A DNA stretch of 35,672 bases from Alphaproteobacteria bacterium (GTDB taxonomy: Bacteria > Pseudomonadota > Alphaproteobacteria > Rhodobacterales > Rhodobacteraceae). The position numbers and the translations under genes are program-made. Shown here one piece after another: positions 24,201-32,817 of this stretch. The DNA is taken from assembly GCA_030431485.1 (NCBI GenBank), contig JAUIIR010000043.1, forward strand, positions 1 through 35,672, given 5' to 3'. Under the pieces are notes generated by a model, which saw only the letters and a program-made list of their open reading frames with translations, was not told the DNA's origin and did no database searches. Position 1 is the stretch's first letter; every line of letters begins with the position of its first letter.

Positions 24201-25526
24201 TTATTTGTCATACACGTATTCCGGCAGCCAAAGGGCGATTTGCGGGAAGATCATGATCACCGCCAGCGCAATGACCATCACCAGAACGAATGGGATGATC
24301 GACGCATAGATGTCGCGCAGTCCGATCTCGGGCGGAGCCATCGCCCGCATCAGGAACAGGTTATAGCCGAAGGGTGGTGTCATGTAGGCGATTTGGGTCG
24401 TGATCGTGTACAGGATGCCGTACCAGATCAGATCGAAGCCCAGTGCGCCGACAAGCGGAACATAAAGTGGCGCGACGATCACCAGCATCGCGGTGTCGTC
24501 AAGGAACGTGCCCATGATGATGAAGCTGAGCTGCATCAGGATCAGGATCATCCACGGGTTCAGGCCAAGCTGTTCGGTGAACAGGTTCTCGATGGCTTTG
24601 ACCGCGCCCAGTCCGTCGAACACGGCCCCAAAGGCCAGTGCTGCGAGGATGATCCACATGAACATGCATGAGATGCCGAGTGTCTGACGCACCGAGTTCT
24701 CAAACACCTCGCGGGTCATGCGGCCCTTGAGGACAGCGGCCATGAAGGCAGCAATGGCTCCGATTGCCGAGCTTTCGACCAAGGAGGTCCAGCCGTTCAC
24801 GAAAGGCACCATCATCACGAAGAAGATACCCAGAGGCAGCAAGCCCGCGCGCAGGAGGCGGAGCTTTTCCGCGCGCGGCATGTCCCGTTCGGCGGCGGGC
24901 AGCGCCGGACCAAGCGCGGGGTTCAGTTTGCAACGGATGACGATGTAGATGATGAACATTGTCGCCATCATCAATCCGGGGATCACACCTGCGAGCCAAA
25001 GCTGGCCAACAGGCTGACGGGCGATCATCGCGTAGAGGACCAACACCACCGAGGGTGGCACAAGGATGCCCAATGATGACCCGGCCTGGATCACACCTGT
25101 GACCATTCGTTTGTCGTATCCGCGCCTTAAGAGTTCTGGCAGTGCGATGGTGGCGCCGATGGCCATGCCCGCAACACTCAGGCCGTTCATGGCCGATATC
25201 AGGACCATCAGGCCGATGGTGCCGACGGCAAGACCGCCTGACAGGCCGCCCATCCAGACGTGGAACATTTTGTAGAGGTCATCTGCAATTCGGCTTTCCG
25301 AAAGCACGTAGCCCATGAAGATGAACATCGGCAGCGTCAGAAGCGGGTACCATTTCATCAGCTTCATCGCGGCCGAGAAGCCGAGGTCGTACCCGCCCCG
25401 ATCCCCCCAGAGGAAGAACGCGGCAACGACAGCCACAAAGCCGATGGCGCCAAACACGCGTTGACCCGTCAGAAGCATCAGCATCATGGTCGAGAACATG
25501 AGTGCCGCAATAAGTTCATACGGCAT
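24201..25526 (-). CDS. TRAP transporter large permease (DctM family)
   Basis: A 441-aa inner-membrane permease with roughly 12 hydrophobic segments, the sodium-coupled translocation subunit of a TRAP transporter. The conserved glycine- and proline-rich patterns are visible: MNGLSVAGMAIGATIALPELLRRGYDKRM region, SSLGILVPPSVVLVLYAM and the late YMTPPFGYNLFLMRA motif. It overlaps the dctQ stop by one base (TGATG), so the two membrane subunits are translationally coupled. Substrate specificity comes from the DctP protein and is unknown. Confidence 0.94.
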   Translation of the reverse strand: MPYELIAALMFSTMMLMLLTGQRVFGAIGFVAVVAAFFLWGDRGGYDLGFSAAMKLMKWYPLLTLPMFIFMGYVLSESRIADDLYKMFHVWMGGLSGGLAVGTIGLMVLISAMNGLSVAGMAIGATIALPELLRRGYDKRMVTGVIQAGSSLGILVPPSVVLVLYAMIARQPVGQLWLAGVIPGLMMATMFIIYIVIRCKLNPALGPALPAAERDMPRAEKLRLLRAGLLPLGIFFVMMVPFVNGWTSLVESSAIGAIAAFMAAVLKGRMTREVFENSVRQTLGISCMFMWIILAALAFGAVFDGLGAVKAIENLFTEQLGLNPWMILILMQLSFIIMGTFLDDTAMLVIVAPLYVPLVGALGFDLIWYGILYTITTQIAYMTPPFGYNLFLMRAMAPPEIGLRDIYASIIPFVLVMVIALAVIMIFPQIALWLPEYVYDK

Positions 25527-26107
25527 CAGACTTTTGCCCCCATGTCATGTCCCTTGAGGCGCAGGATGTCCTTGGCCAGTTCACAGAGGACTTGCAGCAG
25601 CATCAGGAAGATGCCGATTACCATGATAACCTTGATCGGCCAGAGATAGGGCCGCCACGAGGTGGGGCTGCGTTCGAGGAAGCCCAGCTCTGCGTTGCCA
25701 GTGGCGAGGCCCGCGAAGAAGCTGATCGGTTCGGAGCCGAAATAGCCCAGCGAATATGCAGTCGAAGCGATGCCGCCGTAGAGCAGGAAAACCAGGTAGA
25801 CGAGCAGGAATACCACGGTCACTGCGTCGATGGCGGCTTTGCGACGGTCGCTCATCTCGCCATAGATCAGGTCCATACGCACGTTCGACCCCATCTGGAT
25901 CGAATAGGGACCACCAAGGACGTAGTAGGCAACCATCGCGAACTGCGCCATTTCCAGCGTCCAGAGCGATGGCACAAGGAACACTTTGCTGATGGAGGAC
26001 CAGATCAGGATGCCCATCATGACGAAGATGCCGTACATCACAATTCGACCAATCATGCGGTTGAACGGGTCGACCACCCGAACATAGGCTTGCAGAATTC
26101 CGGTCAT
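25526..26107 (-). CDS. TRAP transporter small permease (DctQ family)
   Basis: A 193-aa membrane protein with four predicted transmembrane segments, the small subunit that supports DctM. The pattern MYGIFVMMGILIW, then WTLEMAQFAMVAYYVLGGPYSIQMGSNVRMDL is typical of DctQ, with the conserved tryptophan-acid helix near residue 50. It is longer than minimal DctQ proteins (about 160 aa) because of an extended periplasmic stretch between helices 3 and 4. It starts within the stop of the N-formylglutamate amidohydrolase-like gene (ATGA overlap), tying that enzyme to the transport system. Confidence 0.9.
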   Translation of the reverse strand: MTGILQAYVRVVDPFNRMIGRIVMYGIFVMMGILIWSSISKVFLVPSLWTLEMAQFAMVAYYVLGGPYSIQMGSNVRMDLIYGEMSDRRKAAIDAVTVVFLLVYLVFLLYGGIASTAYSLGYFGSEPISFFAGLATGNAELGFLERSPTSWRPYLWPIKVIMVIGIFLMLLQVLCELAKDILRLKGHDMGAKV

Positions 26108-26874
26108 AGCGCCTCCTGCGTGGCCAATGCTTTGGTCAGCATCGTGCTCAGGATGTCGGTAAACCGTCCGACACCTTGAGCGTCGGAGATCAGGTCATTG
26201 CGGACTTCGATCATCACATTTTGCAGACCGCGCGGAACAGCGTGTTCGCGCAGCGTATGGGTGACGCCATCCGTGACTGAGTAAGGCGCGTTCAGTTGTG
26301 CATCCAAGTCGTCGGGCCGGTGGGACAGCATAGCGCGGGCGAGCCAGTCATCACTGTCGTGCAGCAGACCCAATTCGACCGCGCGCGGCTGACCGAACCA
26401 TATGGGCGTGAACGAGTGAATGGTGACAAGGGCGGGGGGTGTTGTGAATCCGTCGAGCGTGGACGCGAGCAGAGTGCGGAACGGGTCATAAACCTCGGTC
26501 ACGCGGGCAGTGCGGGCAGCGTCGTCCAAGCCAACATTTCCGGGCACGTCGATCACCTCGGAGCGTTCGGGAAACGCGCCGGGCGCGCTCGGTGGGCGGT
26601 TGCAATCATAGACCAGCCGCGACACTCGGGAGGCGACCAGCGGCGCATCAAGTTTCTCGGACAGCGCAACAGCTAGGTCGCGCCCGCCGATATCCCACGC
26701 AGCATGGCTTTCCCGGTGTTCCGGGGCGACGCCGAGGTCCATGAGCGACGCCGGGATAAAGGCGCTTGCATGTTCACAGACAAGACAGATCGCTGCATTT
26801 CCATGAGGATTGATCACCTCTGCAGCGGGGCCGTCATTGGGGCTTAGAATCTTTTTGTCGGTGGATGTCATCAC
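26104..26874 (-). CDS. N-formylglutamate amidohydrolase-family protein
   Basis: A 256-aa protein of the FGase family (PF05013), zinc-type amidohydrolases best known for N-formylglutamate hydrolysis in histidine breakdown. Typical features are LVCEHASAFIP near residue 30, HAAWDIGGRDLA, VYDCNRPPSAPGAFPERSEVIDVPGN and LVTIHSFTP. No histidine-degradation genes are nearby. Instead it heads a TRAP / gamma-glutamyl-ligase / dehydrogenase operon, where a glutamyl-amide hydrolase would be the expected last step. That role is inferred. It is divergent from the RpiR regulator, 103 bp apart, and a start at 26871 is equally possible. Confidence 0.85.
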   Translation of the reverse strand: MMTSTDKKILSPNDGPAAEVINPHGNAAICLVCEHASAFIPASLMDLGVAPEHRESHAAWDIGGRDLAVALSEKLDAPLVASRVSRLVYDCNRPPSAPGAFPERSEVIDVPGNVGLDDAARTARVTEVYDPFRTLLASTLDGFTTPPALVTIHSFTPIWFGQPRAVELGLLHDSDDWLARAMLSHRPDDLDAQLNAPYSVTDGVTHTLREHAVPRGLQNVMIEVRNDLISDAQGVGRFTDILSTMLTKALATQEAL

Positions 26875-26928
26875 GACGCCATTAGGGTTCTGGTACCGCA
26901 GGCTGTCAAGATAATTTCGTTGATTATT

Positions 26929-26963
26929 GTACCAAGATCGGTACCACTGTAGCGATTGCTACA
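26929..26963. promoter_or_regulatory. two operator-like dyads in the RpiR divergent region
   Basis: GTACC-AAGATC-GGTAC (26929-26944) is followed four bases later by the 16-bp dyad TGTAGC-GATT-GCTACA (26948-26963), both just upstream of the RpiR start. They are candidate binding sites for RpiR control of itself and of the divergent TRAP operon. Confidence 0.45.
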
Positions 26964-26977
26964 AAAGGCATCAGAGG

Positions 26978-27844
26978 ATGGCGAAATCTTTTTCGGTCAA
27001 AGACAGGCTGCACGAACAGGCCGGCGCTCTGACACCAGCCGAGCGGCAGTTGTCCAGCGTTTTGATGCGCGATTATCCCGTGGGTGGGCTGCAATCCATC
27101 ACACGGATTGCCGAAGCGGCGGGGGTTTCGACACCAACGGTGATCCGGCTTGCGCGCAAGCTTGGATTTGATGGGTTCCCGGAGTTGCAGGCCGCGATGC
27201 GTGACGAGGCGTCGGAGCAGTTCAAGACGCCCATTCGCAAGCGAGAGGGCTGGGGTGATACCAAACCCGGTTCGGCTGCGTTCACGGCTTTCGCCGAGGC
27301 GGTGTTCGACAATCTTAGCCGCACGATTGACCGGCTTGAGCCGGGGACGCTCGATGCCATCGCGGGTGTTCTCGCGGATCGGCAAAGGCCGGTCTACCTG
27401 TCCGGTGGGCGGATCACGCGATCGAATGCCGATTACTTTTACAATCATCTCCAGATTATTCGCCCGGCGGTGACATTGTTGGGGGCATCGCCCAATGTCT
27501 GGCCCCAATACATTCTGGACATGGACCGTGCGTCGGTTCTGATTCTGTTCGATATTCGGCGCTATGAGCGAGATCTGGAACGCCTCGCCGATTTGGCGAA
27601 AGAGCGGGAAGCGGAAATCATTCTTTTCACGGATCAATGGGGATCACCGATCACGCGCCTTGCAGATCACGTGGTGAACGCGATGATCGAAGTGCCGTCG
27701 AGTTGGGATTCGACTTTGGCGATCAACCTGATCATCGAAGCCTTGATTGCCGAGGTTCAGACCCGCGTGTCAGACAGCGCGCGGGAACGGATTGAGGCGC
27801 TGGAAGACATGTTCCGGTCGACCCGGATTTTCCGAAAGCCTTGA
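26978..27844 (+). CDS. RpiR/MurR-family transcriptional regulator
   Basis: A 288-aa regulator. An N-terminal HTH_6 helix-turn-helix spans about residues 1-77 (SITRIAEAAGVSTPTVIRLARKLGFDGFPELQAAM). A C-terminal SIS domain of about 120-260 normally binds a phosphosugar or related small ligand (VYLSGGRITRSNADYFYNHL, VLILFDIRRYERD, IILFTDQWGSPI). The ATG at 26978 has AGAGG immediately upstream; the longer frame from 26927 runs through the operator dyads and was rejected. It is divergent from the N-formylglutamate amidohydrolase-like gene and so is the likely regulator of the seven-gene TRAP operon. The ligand is unknown. Confidence 0.9.
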   Translation: MAKSFSVKDRLHEQAGALTPAERQLSSVLMRDYPVGGLQSITRIAEAAGVSTPTVIRLARKLGFDGFPELQAAMRDEASEQFKTPIRKREGWGDTKPGSAAFTAFAEAVFDNLSRTIDRLEPGTLDAIAGVLADRQRPVYLSGGRITRSNADYFYNHLQIIRPAVTLLGASPNVWPQYILDMDRASVLILFDIRRYERDLERLADLAKEREAEIILFTDQWGSPITRLADHVVNAMIEVPSSWDSTLAINLIIEALIAEVQTRVSDSARERIEALEDMFRSTRIFRKP

Positions 27845-27855
27845 GGCATTGGGCG

Positions 27856-27897
27856 CATGATGCGGTGGCGCATCATGGTGTTTCGGTGGACCGAAAC
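27856..27897. terminator. tandem stem-loops between rpiR and the EamA gene
   Basis: Two perfect hairpins follow the RpiR stop: CATGATGCG-GTGG-CGCATCATG (27856-27877) and GTTTCGG-TGGA-CCGAAAC (27880-27897). A third, belonging to the repeat, follows at 27899-27915. They probably end transcription from both convergent genes, although none has a T-tract. Confidence 0.6.
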
Positions 27898-27898
27898 A

Positions 27899-27949
27899 TT
27901 GGGGCTCTGCCCCAAACCCCGAAGTATTTTCGAACCAGAGAAGATCAGG
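27899..27949. repeat. GGGGCTCTGCCCC-type intergenic repeat, copy 2
   Basis: Hairpin TTGGGGC-TCT-GCCCCAA is followed by ACCCCGAAGTATTTTCGAA and ends AAGATCAGG. It matches copy 1 at 9154-9207 in order and content. Its GATCAGG end contains the stop codon of the EamA gene, so the last codon of that gene comes from the repeat. Confidence 0.7.
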
Positions 27950-28772
27950 ACAGGGCGAGGATGATGACGCCGATTGCTACGATGCTGGCCGCGACTAGCC
28001 TGCGCTTGGCCGGACCTTCGCCGAGCCACATGACTCCAATCAGTGCTGCGAAGATCACCGAGGTTTCGCGCACTGCTGACACAATACCGATTGGGGCCAG
28101 CGTTTTGGCGAAGAGGGCCAGCCCATAGGCAAGGCCAGAGATGAGGCCGCCGGACAGTCCAAGGAAAAGCGCGCGTTGGCCGATGCTGGCTGCGCGCTCG
28201 AATCGTGTGGCGATAACGAAGACAGCCACGAAAATCTCGGCAGCAAAAAGCCATACGACATAGCCGATGGGTGTCCCAGAGACGCGAATGCCGATGCCAT
28301 CCACCACCGAATAGGCGGCGATGATGGCGGAGGTGACGAGCGCCGCAACGATCCCGCGCTCGTCGCCGTGACGGATGGCGGCAAGTACCATGATCCCGGC
28401 GGATACCGTCAGAATTCCGATCCATGCCCAGAGGGACAGGGACTCATCCGCCCAGACCATGGCTCCCAGGGCGACCATCACCGGGGCGGTGCCGCGGGCG
28501 ATTGGGTAGATCAGGGACAGGTCGCCGAAGCGGTAGGAGACATTCAGGAAGTAGTAATATGCCCAGTGGATCACGGTGGAGGCGATGATGAAGGGAAACG
28601 CCTCAGTCGCCGGGATAGGGACAAAGGGCATGAGGGCAAAGGCGGGCAGGCAATGCCCTGTCGCCACTAGTCCCAGAGTAATCGCCCGGTCGGCCGAAGT
28701 CTTGACCAGCGCGTTCCAGAGCGCATGCAAGAGCGCGGCCAGAAGGACGATCAGTAGGACGGTTGTGCTCAC
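27945..28772 (-). CDS. EamA/DMT-family membrane transporter
   Basis: A 275-aa permease with about ten hydrophobic helices in two homologous EamA halves (start LLIVLLAALLHALWNALVKTS; YPIARGTAPVMVALGA at the end of half one; VSAVRETSVIFAALIGV in half two). DMT-family proteins export or import metabolites; direction and substrate cannot be read. It is the last gene of the phosphonate operon, overlapping the class III aminotransferase-like gene by 4 nt, so it may move a pathway compound. No PhnCDE-type or AEP-specific ABC transporter genes occur in the window, which leaves uptake unexplained. Confidence 0.87.
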   Translation of the reverse strand: MSTTVLLIVLLAALLHALWNALVKTSADRAITLGLVATGHCLPAFALMPFVPIPATEAFPFIIASTVIHWAYYYFLNVSYRFGDLSLIYPIARGTAPVMVALGAMVWADESLSLWAWIGILTVSAGIMVLAAIRHGDERGIVAALVTSAIIAAYSVVDGIGIRVSGTPIGYVVWLFAAEIFVAVFVIATRFERAASIGQRALFLGLSGGLISGLAYGLALFAKTLAPIGIVSAVRETSVIFAALIGVMWLGEGPAKRRLVAASIVAIGVIILALS

Positions 28773-30121
28773 CCGGTGGTCCGGATCGCGTCAATGACGA
28801 TGTTGAGGGCGGTGTCGAGATCGGTTTGGGAGATCACCAGTGGGGGTGACAGGGTAAGGACGCTGCCGGCGCTGATCTTGAAGCTGAGGCCCTTGTCGAG
28901 GCATTCGTAATAGATGCGCTCGGCGCGGTCGGGATCGGGGGTGCGGCTGTCGCGGTTGGTGACGATCTCGACACCGAACATGAGGCCCCGACCGCGAATG
29001 TCGCCGACATTCGGATGATCGTGCAGCGCATCTTTCAGGCGGTTCTGCGCGTGGGCGCCAAGGATGGCGGAGCGGTCGACCAGACCTTCGTCTTCGATGA
29101 TGTCGAGCGTGGTCAGCGCTGCGCGGGCCGTGACGGGGTTCTTTTCATGCGTATAGTGGCCGATGGCGAAGTCGCCTGCGACGTTCAGATCGTCCCGTGC
29201 AATGATCCCGGCGATGGGGAGCATACCGCCGCCAAGCGCCTTGCCGAGAACCACAATGTCGGGTTCGATCCCGTCGTGGTCGAAGGCGAACATGCGGCCT
29301 GTCTTGCCAAGGCCGGTGGGGATCTCATCCATGATGAGCAGCGCACCGTGCTCGCGGCACGCGGCCTGCACGGCCAGCCAGTAGCCCGGAGGGGGGACGA
29401 CCGGAACAGCGCGCATGGGTTCGGCGATGACAGCGGCGACATCGCCTTCGCGGGTGAGTACGTATTCGACCATCTTGGCGCAGGCCAGGGCGCAGGTTTC
29501 GGGGCCTGGATGGCCATAGGCACAGTGGTAGCAATGGAAGGGGGCGACGTGTTCCGCACCCGGCAGGAGCGGACCGGCGATGTGGCTGCGGAAGGTGGCT
29601 TCACCCCCGACGCTGGAGGCGCCAAACCCTGCGCCGTGGAACGCGTCCCAGAAGCTGATCGTCTTGAAGCGGCCCGTGGCGGCGCGGGCCAGACGTAGCG
29701 CGACTTCGACGGCATCCGATCCGCCAGTCGTGAAGAGAACGCGGTTCAGATTGCCGGACGCGATCTGGCCGAGGCGTTCGGCCAATGAGATGGACACATC
29801 ATTGGTGAACCGACGCGGTGAGAAAGGGAGCGTGTCGATCTGGGCTTTCACCGCCTGCACAAGGCGTGGGTGGCCATAACCGATGTGATGCACCGAATTG
29901 CCGTGGAAATCCATGAAGCGGCGGCCGCTGGTGTCTTCGATCCAGATGCCCTCGGCCTTGGCGATGGTGCTCAGGCAAGGTGATGACAGCGACTGGTGCA
30001 GGAACGCATTCGCATCGCGTGCCAGCAGGTCGCGCGTTTCGTTATGCGTTTCGCGCGCGGCCCAATCGGCCCGCGCGGCGCTGGTATTGGCCTCGCCTTC
30101 GGTGTGCCGTGTTACGGCCAC
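28769..30121 (-). CDS. pbfA: (R)-1-hydroxy-2-aminoethylphosphonate ammonia-lyase-like PLP enzyme
   Basis: A 450-aa class III aminotransferase-fold (AGXT2-like) PLP enzyme. [14 protein letters not shown] (130-143) binds the PLP phosphate, D265 in [13 protein letters not shown] contacts the ring and K294 in VLGKALGGG is the PLP lysine. Next to PhnW, PhnY and PhnA genes, enzymes of this type have been shown to be ammonia-lyases (PbfA) that turn (R)-1-hydroxy-2-aminoethylphosphonate into phosphonoacetaldehyde, letting the pathway use a hydroxylated natural phosphonate. A plain aminotransferase is the alternative. Context makes PbfA the better call. It overlaps phnY by 10 nt and the EamA gene by 4 nt. 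Confidence 0.8.
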   Translation of the reverse strand: MAVTRHTEGEANTSAARADWAARETHNETRDLLARDANAFLHQSLSSPCLSTIAKAEGIWIEDTSGRRFMDFHGNSVHHIGYGHPRLVQAVKAQIDTLPFSPRRFTNDVSISLAERLGQIASGNLNRVLFTTGGSDAVEVALRLARAATGRFKTISFWDAFHGAGFGASSVGGEATFRSHIAGPLLPGAEHVAPFHCYHCAYGHPGPETCALACAKMVEYVLTREGDVAAVIAEPMRAVPVVPPPGYWLAVQAACREHGALLIMDEIPTGLGKTGRMFAFDHDGIEPDIVVLGKALGGGMLPIAGIIARDDLNVAGDFAIGHYTHEKNPVTARAALTTLDIIEDEGLVDRSAILGAHAQNRLKDALHDHPNVGDIRGRGLMFGVEIVTNRDSRTPDPDRAERIYYECLDKGLSFKISAGSVLTLSPPLVISQTDLDTALNIVIDAIRTTG

Positions 30122-31551
30122 GGCAGCGAGTAGGTCTTGACGTTGGTGAAGAACTTCATCGCTTCGATGACGCCTTCCTTCACTCCATTGCCGCTGTCCT
30201 TGATGCCGCCGAAGGGGGACATCTCGATCCGGTAGCCGGGCTGTTCCCAGATGTTGCAGGTGCCGACGTTCAGCCCGTTGATATAGGCAATCGCGCGGTT
30301 CAGGTCGTTGGTGCAGACGCCCGATGACAGTCCGAAATCAGTGCTGTTCGAGATGCGCATGACCTCTTCGTCGTTGTCGGGGACGCGGACGATGGGGATG
30401 ATCGGGCCGAAGGTTTCCTCCATCACCAGTTCGCTGTCATGGGGCACGTGATCGACGACGATGGGCGGCAGCAGCGCGCCCTTGCGGCCGGGATCGTAGA
30501 GCACCTTCGCGCCTTGGTTGGCGGCCATGTAGACGCGCTTTTCGAACAGTTCAGCAGCTTGTGCGTGGATCACACAGCCGAGTTCGGTGGCGGGGTCCTG
30601 CGGGTCGCCGAATTTGATCTTCTTGGCCTTTTCGACCACCAGCGGAACGAATTTGTCGGCCACGCTTTCCTGCACGAGAATGCGTTTGATTGCCGTGCAG
30701 CGCTGGCCGGAATTTCCGGTTGCACCTGCAACGGCGATGGTGGCGGCCTTGTCGAGGTCGGCATCGCTCAGGTCATTGCAGACGATGAGCGGGTCATTCC
30801 CGCCCAGTTCGAGTGCGGTGCGCTTGTAGCCTGCCTTTGACGCGATGAGTTTGCCGACTGGCACACCTCCGGTGAAGGTGATGATGTCGATGTTTTCGTT
30901 CGTCACCATCTCATCGCCGATATCGGCGGGCATGCCGGTCACGACCTGGAACATCTCGGGTGGAAGGCCTGCTTCATAGAGGATGTCTGCCAGCGTCAGC
31001 GCGGTCAGCGGCGTCAGTTCGGTTGGTTTGCAGACCATGCAGTTGTTGGTCGCGATCGACGGCGCGATCTTGTGGCTGACCATGTTCAGCGGGTGGTTGA
31101 ACGGGGTGATCGCGCTGATGGCGCGGACGGGTTCGCGCATGGTGAAGATCTTGCGCGCCTTGCCGTTGTGGGTGAGGTCGCACGAGAAAATCTCGCCATC
31201 ATCCTTGAGCGCTTCGGCGGCGGCGAATTGGTAGACGTCCTGCGCGCGCTTGGTCTCGTAGATGCTATGCTGGTGGCAGATTCCCAGTTCCAGCGTCAGC
31301 CATTTTGCAAGGTAGTCGCGACGTTCGCCGATCAATTCCCCGGCCCGTTGCAGGATCTGGCTGCGCTCGTAACGGGTGAGCTTGGGTTTGTAGTTCGCTG
31401 CAATCTCGAACGCGCGGCGGGCGTGTTCGGCCGTGCCCATCGGGACAGTACCGATCACCTCGTCGGTGTAGGGATAACGCACCTCAAGCCGAGCACCGGT
31501 GTCGATCTTTTCCCCACCGATGCGCATCTGTTCGTGACGGATTTCGGTCAT
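30112..31551 (-). CDS. phnY: phosphonoacetaldehyde dehydrogenase
   Basis: It oxidises phosphonoacetaldehyde to phosphonoacetate with NAD, the middle step of the PhnW-PhnY-PhnA route. The 479-aa aldehyde dehydrogenase keeps FNHPLN (oxyanion N152), the cofactor motif FTGGVPVG (226-233), E248 in LELGGNDP and catalytic C285 in [10 protein letters not shown]. It overlaps phnA by 4 nt (ATGA) and the PbfA-type gene by 10 nt. By sequence it falls among phosphonoacetaldehyde and glyceraldehyde-3-phosphate-type dehydrogenases. The immediate neighbours, transaminase before and phosphonoacetate hydrolase beside it, fix the function. Confidence 0.92.
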   Translation of the reverse strand: MTEIRHEQMRIGGEKIDTGARLEVRYPYTDEVIGTVPMGTAEHARRAFEIAANYKPKLTRYERSQILQRAGELIGERRDYLAKWLTLELGICHQHSIYETKRAQDVYQFAAAEALKDDGEIFSCDLTHNGKARKIFTMREPVRAISAITPFNHPLNMVSHKIAPSIATNNCMVCKPTELTPLTALTLADILYEAGLPPEMFQVVTGMPADIGDEMVTNENIDIITFTGGVPVGKLIASKAGYKRTALELGGNDPLIVCNDLSDADLDKAATIAVAGATGNSGQRCTAIKRILVQESVADKFVPLVVEKAKKIKFGDPQDPATELGCVIHAQAAELFEKRVYMAANQGAKVLYDPGRKGALLPPIVVDHVPHDSELVMEETFGPIIPIVRVPDNDEEVMRISNSTDFGLSSGVCTNDLNRAIAYINGLNVGTCNIWEQPGYRIEMSPFGGIKDSGNGVKEGVIEAMKFFTNVKTYSLPWP

Positions 31552-32807
31552 GCGGGCACCTCTTCGAGCGCGGCGGCGGTTGTGGCGTAGAAGAACGCAT
31601 CGAAATTGCGCAGGGTCGGCGCGTTGGGCAGGTCGATCACGCGGTTCACGATGAAGGGCACTTCCTGTTCGGTCAGCCCGCCATGGCTGCGCAGCGGTTC
31701 CTTGAGTCCGCTTAGATCGTGCCGGTCGGCACTGGTGCCCAGCGTCATGTTTTCGTCGCTGATAATGACGATGTGGCCGATCCTGTCCGCGGGCAAATCG
31801 TATTCTCGCTTCGCTTGATGCTGGTCGCGGACCGTAAGGATACCGTCTATCTTCGCCAGCTTGTCCATAATCTCGCTTACGACGCAGCCATTCGGAAGGT
31901 AAACGGTGGCGAAGCTGCCGAGCGCGCCATGATGCACCACATAAGGGTCGGTAATGGGCAGGATGACACGCGCTGCGTCTTTGCCGAGCCAGTCATCGAA
32001 CAAATCTTGCACGTAGATCACCGCCGGGTCGCCGTTGGCGTCGTGCTTGGGCTTCATGCCGTGGTCGGCGGTGACGACGATGGCGGCGCCCATGGCATCA
32101 AGCTCTGTCAGGTAGCGGTCGAACATCGCGTAAAAGTCTTTCGCACCCTGTTCATCGGGCGCGAACTTGTGCTGAATGTAGTCGGTGGTGGACAGGTACA
32201 TCACATCCGGTTTCCACTCTTTCAGCAGCTTTACGCCAGCGGCGAAAACGAATTCCGACAGGTCGGCAGAATAAACCTCGGGCACCGGCATGCCGAGCCA
32301 GTCGGACGCCTTGTCGATACCGTGTTCGGCTTTGGTCGTGTCGCCAGACCGTTCGGACGAAAACGCGATGGCGCGGTCTTCGTCGAACTTGAGGCCCGCG
32401 CCGAGCAACGCACGCAGCTTGTCCTTGGCGGTGACAACTGCGACGCGTGCGCCAGCCTCGTAGAACTTGGAGAACACGGTGGGCGCGCGCAGGAAACGGA
32501 CGTCGTTCATCATCACTTCTTGTCCGGTTTCCGGCTCGTAAAGGAAGTTGCCGCAGATGCCGTGCACCGCAGGCGGGCGGCCCGTTGCGATGCTCATGTT
32601 GTTGGGGTTGGTGAAGGAGGGGATCACCGAATGGGCCAGACGGTCCGTCCCGGTTTCGCGGATGCGCTTCAAAGTCGGCATCAGCCCTTCGGCGATGGCC
32701 ACTTCAAGGTATTCGGGTTCGCAGCCATCCAGACAGATCGCAATCGCGCAGGTCTTGGGCGCGGGGTAGGTGCGGTCATTGGCGACCACGGGGTTCTTAA
32801 TCGGCAT
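31548..32807 (-). CDS. phnA: phosphonoacetate hydrolase
   Basis: It cleaves the C-P bond of phosphonoacetate to give acetate and phosphate. The 419-aa protein belongs to the alkaline phosphatase superfamily (nucleotide pyrophosphatase branch) with two metals: D27 in [10 protein letters not shown], the nucleophilic T66 in [13 protein letters not shown], the [13 protein letters not shown] metal site and a late RSHGG histidine. Because hydrolysis does not need phosphate starvation in known systems, such pathways can supply carbon and nitrogen as well as phosphorus. It lies 10 bp after phnW and overlaps phnY. This is not the unrelated small E. coli protein also named PhnA. Confidence 0.94.
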   Translation of the reverse strand: MPIKNPVVANDRTYPAPKTCAIAICLDGCEPEYLEVAIAEGLMPTLKRIRETGTDRLAHSVIPSFTNPNNMSIATGRPPAVHGICGNFLYEPETGQEVMMNDVRFLRAPTVFSKFYEAGARVAVVTAKDKLRALLGAGLKFDEDRAIAFSSERSGDTTKAEHGIDKASDWLGMPVPEVYSADLSEFVFAAGVKLLKEWKPDVMYLSTTDYIQHKFAPDEQGAKDFYAMFDRYLTELDAMGAAIVVTADHGMKPKHDANGDPAVIYVQDLFDDWLGKDAARVILPITDPYVVHHGALGSFATVYLPNGCVVSEIMDKLAKIDGILTVRDQHQAKREYDLPADRIGHIVIISDENMTLGTSADRHDLSGLKEPLRSHGGLTEQEVPFIVNRVIDLPNAPTLRNFDAFFYATTAAALEEVPA

Positions 32808-32817
32808 GTCTCTTCCT

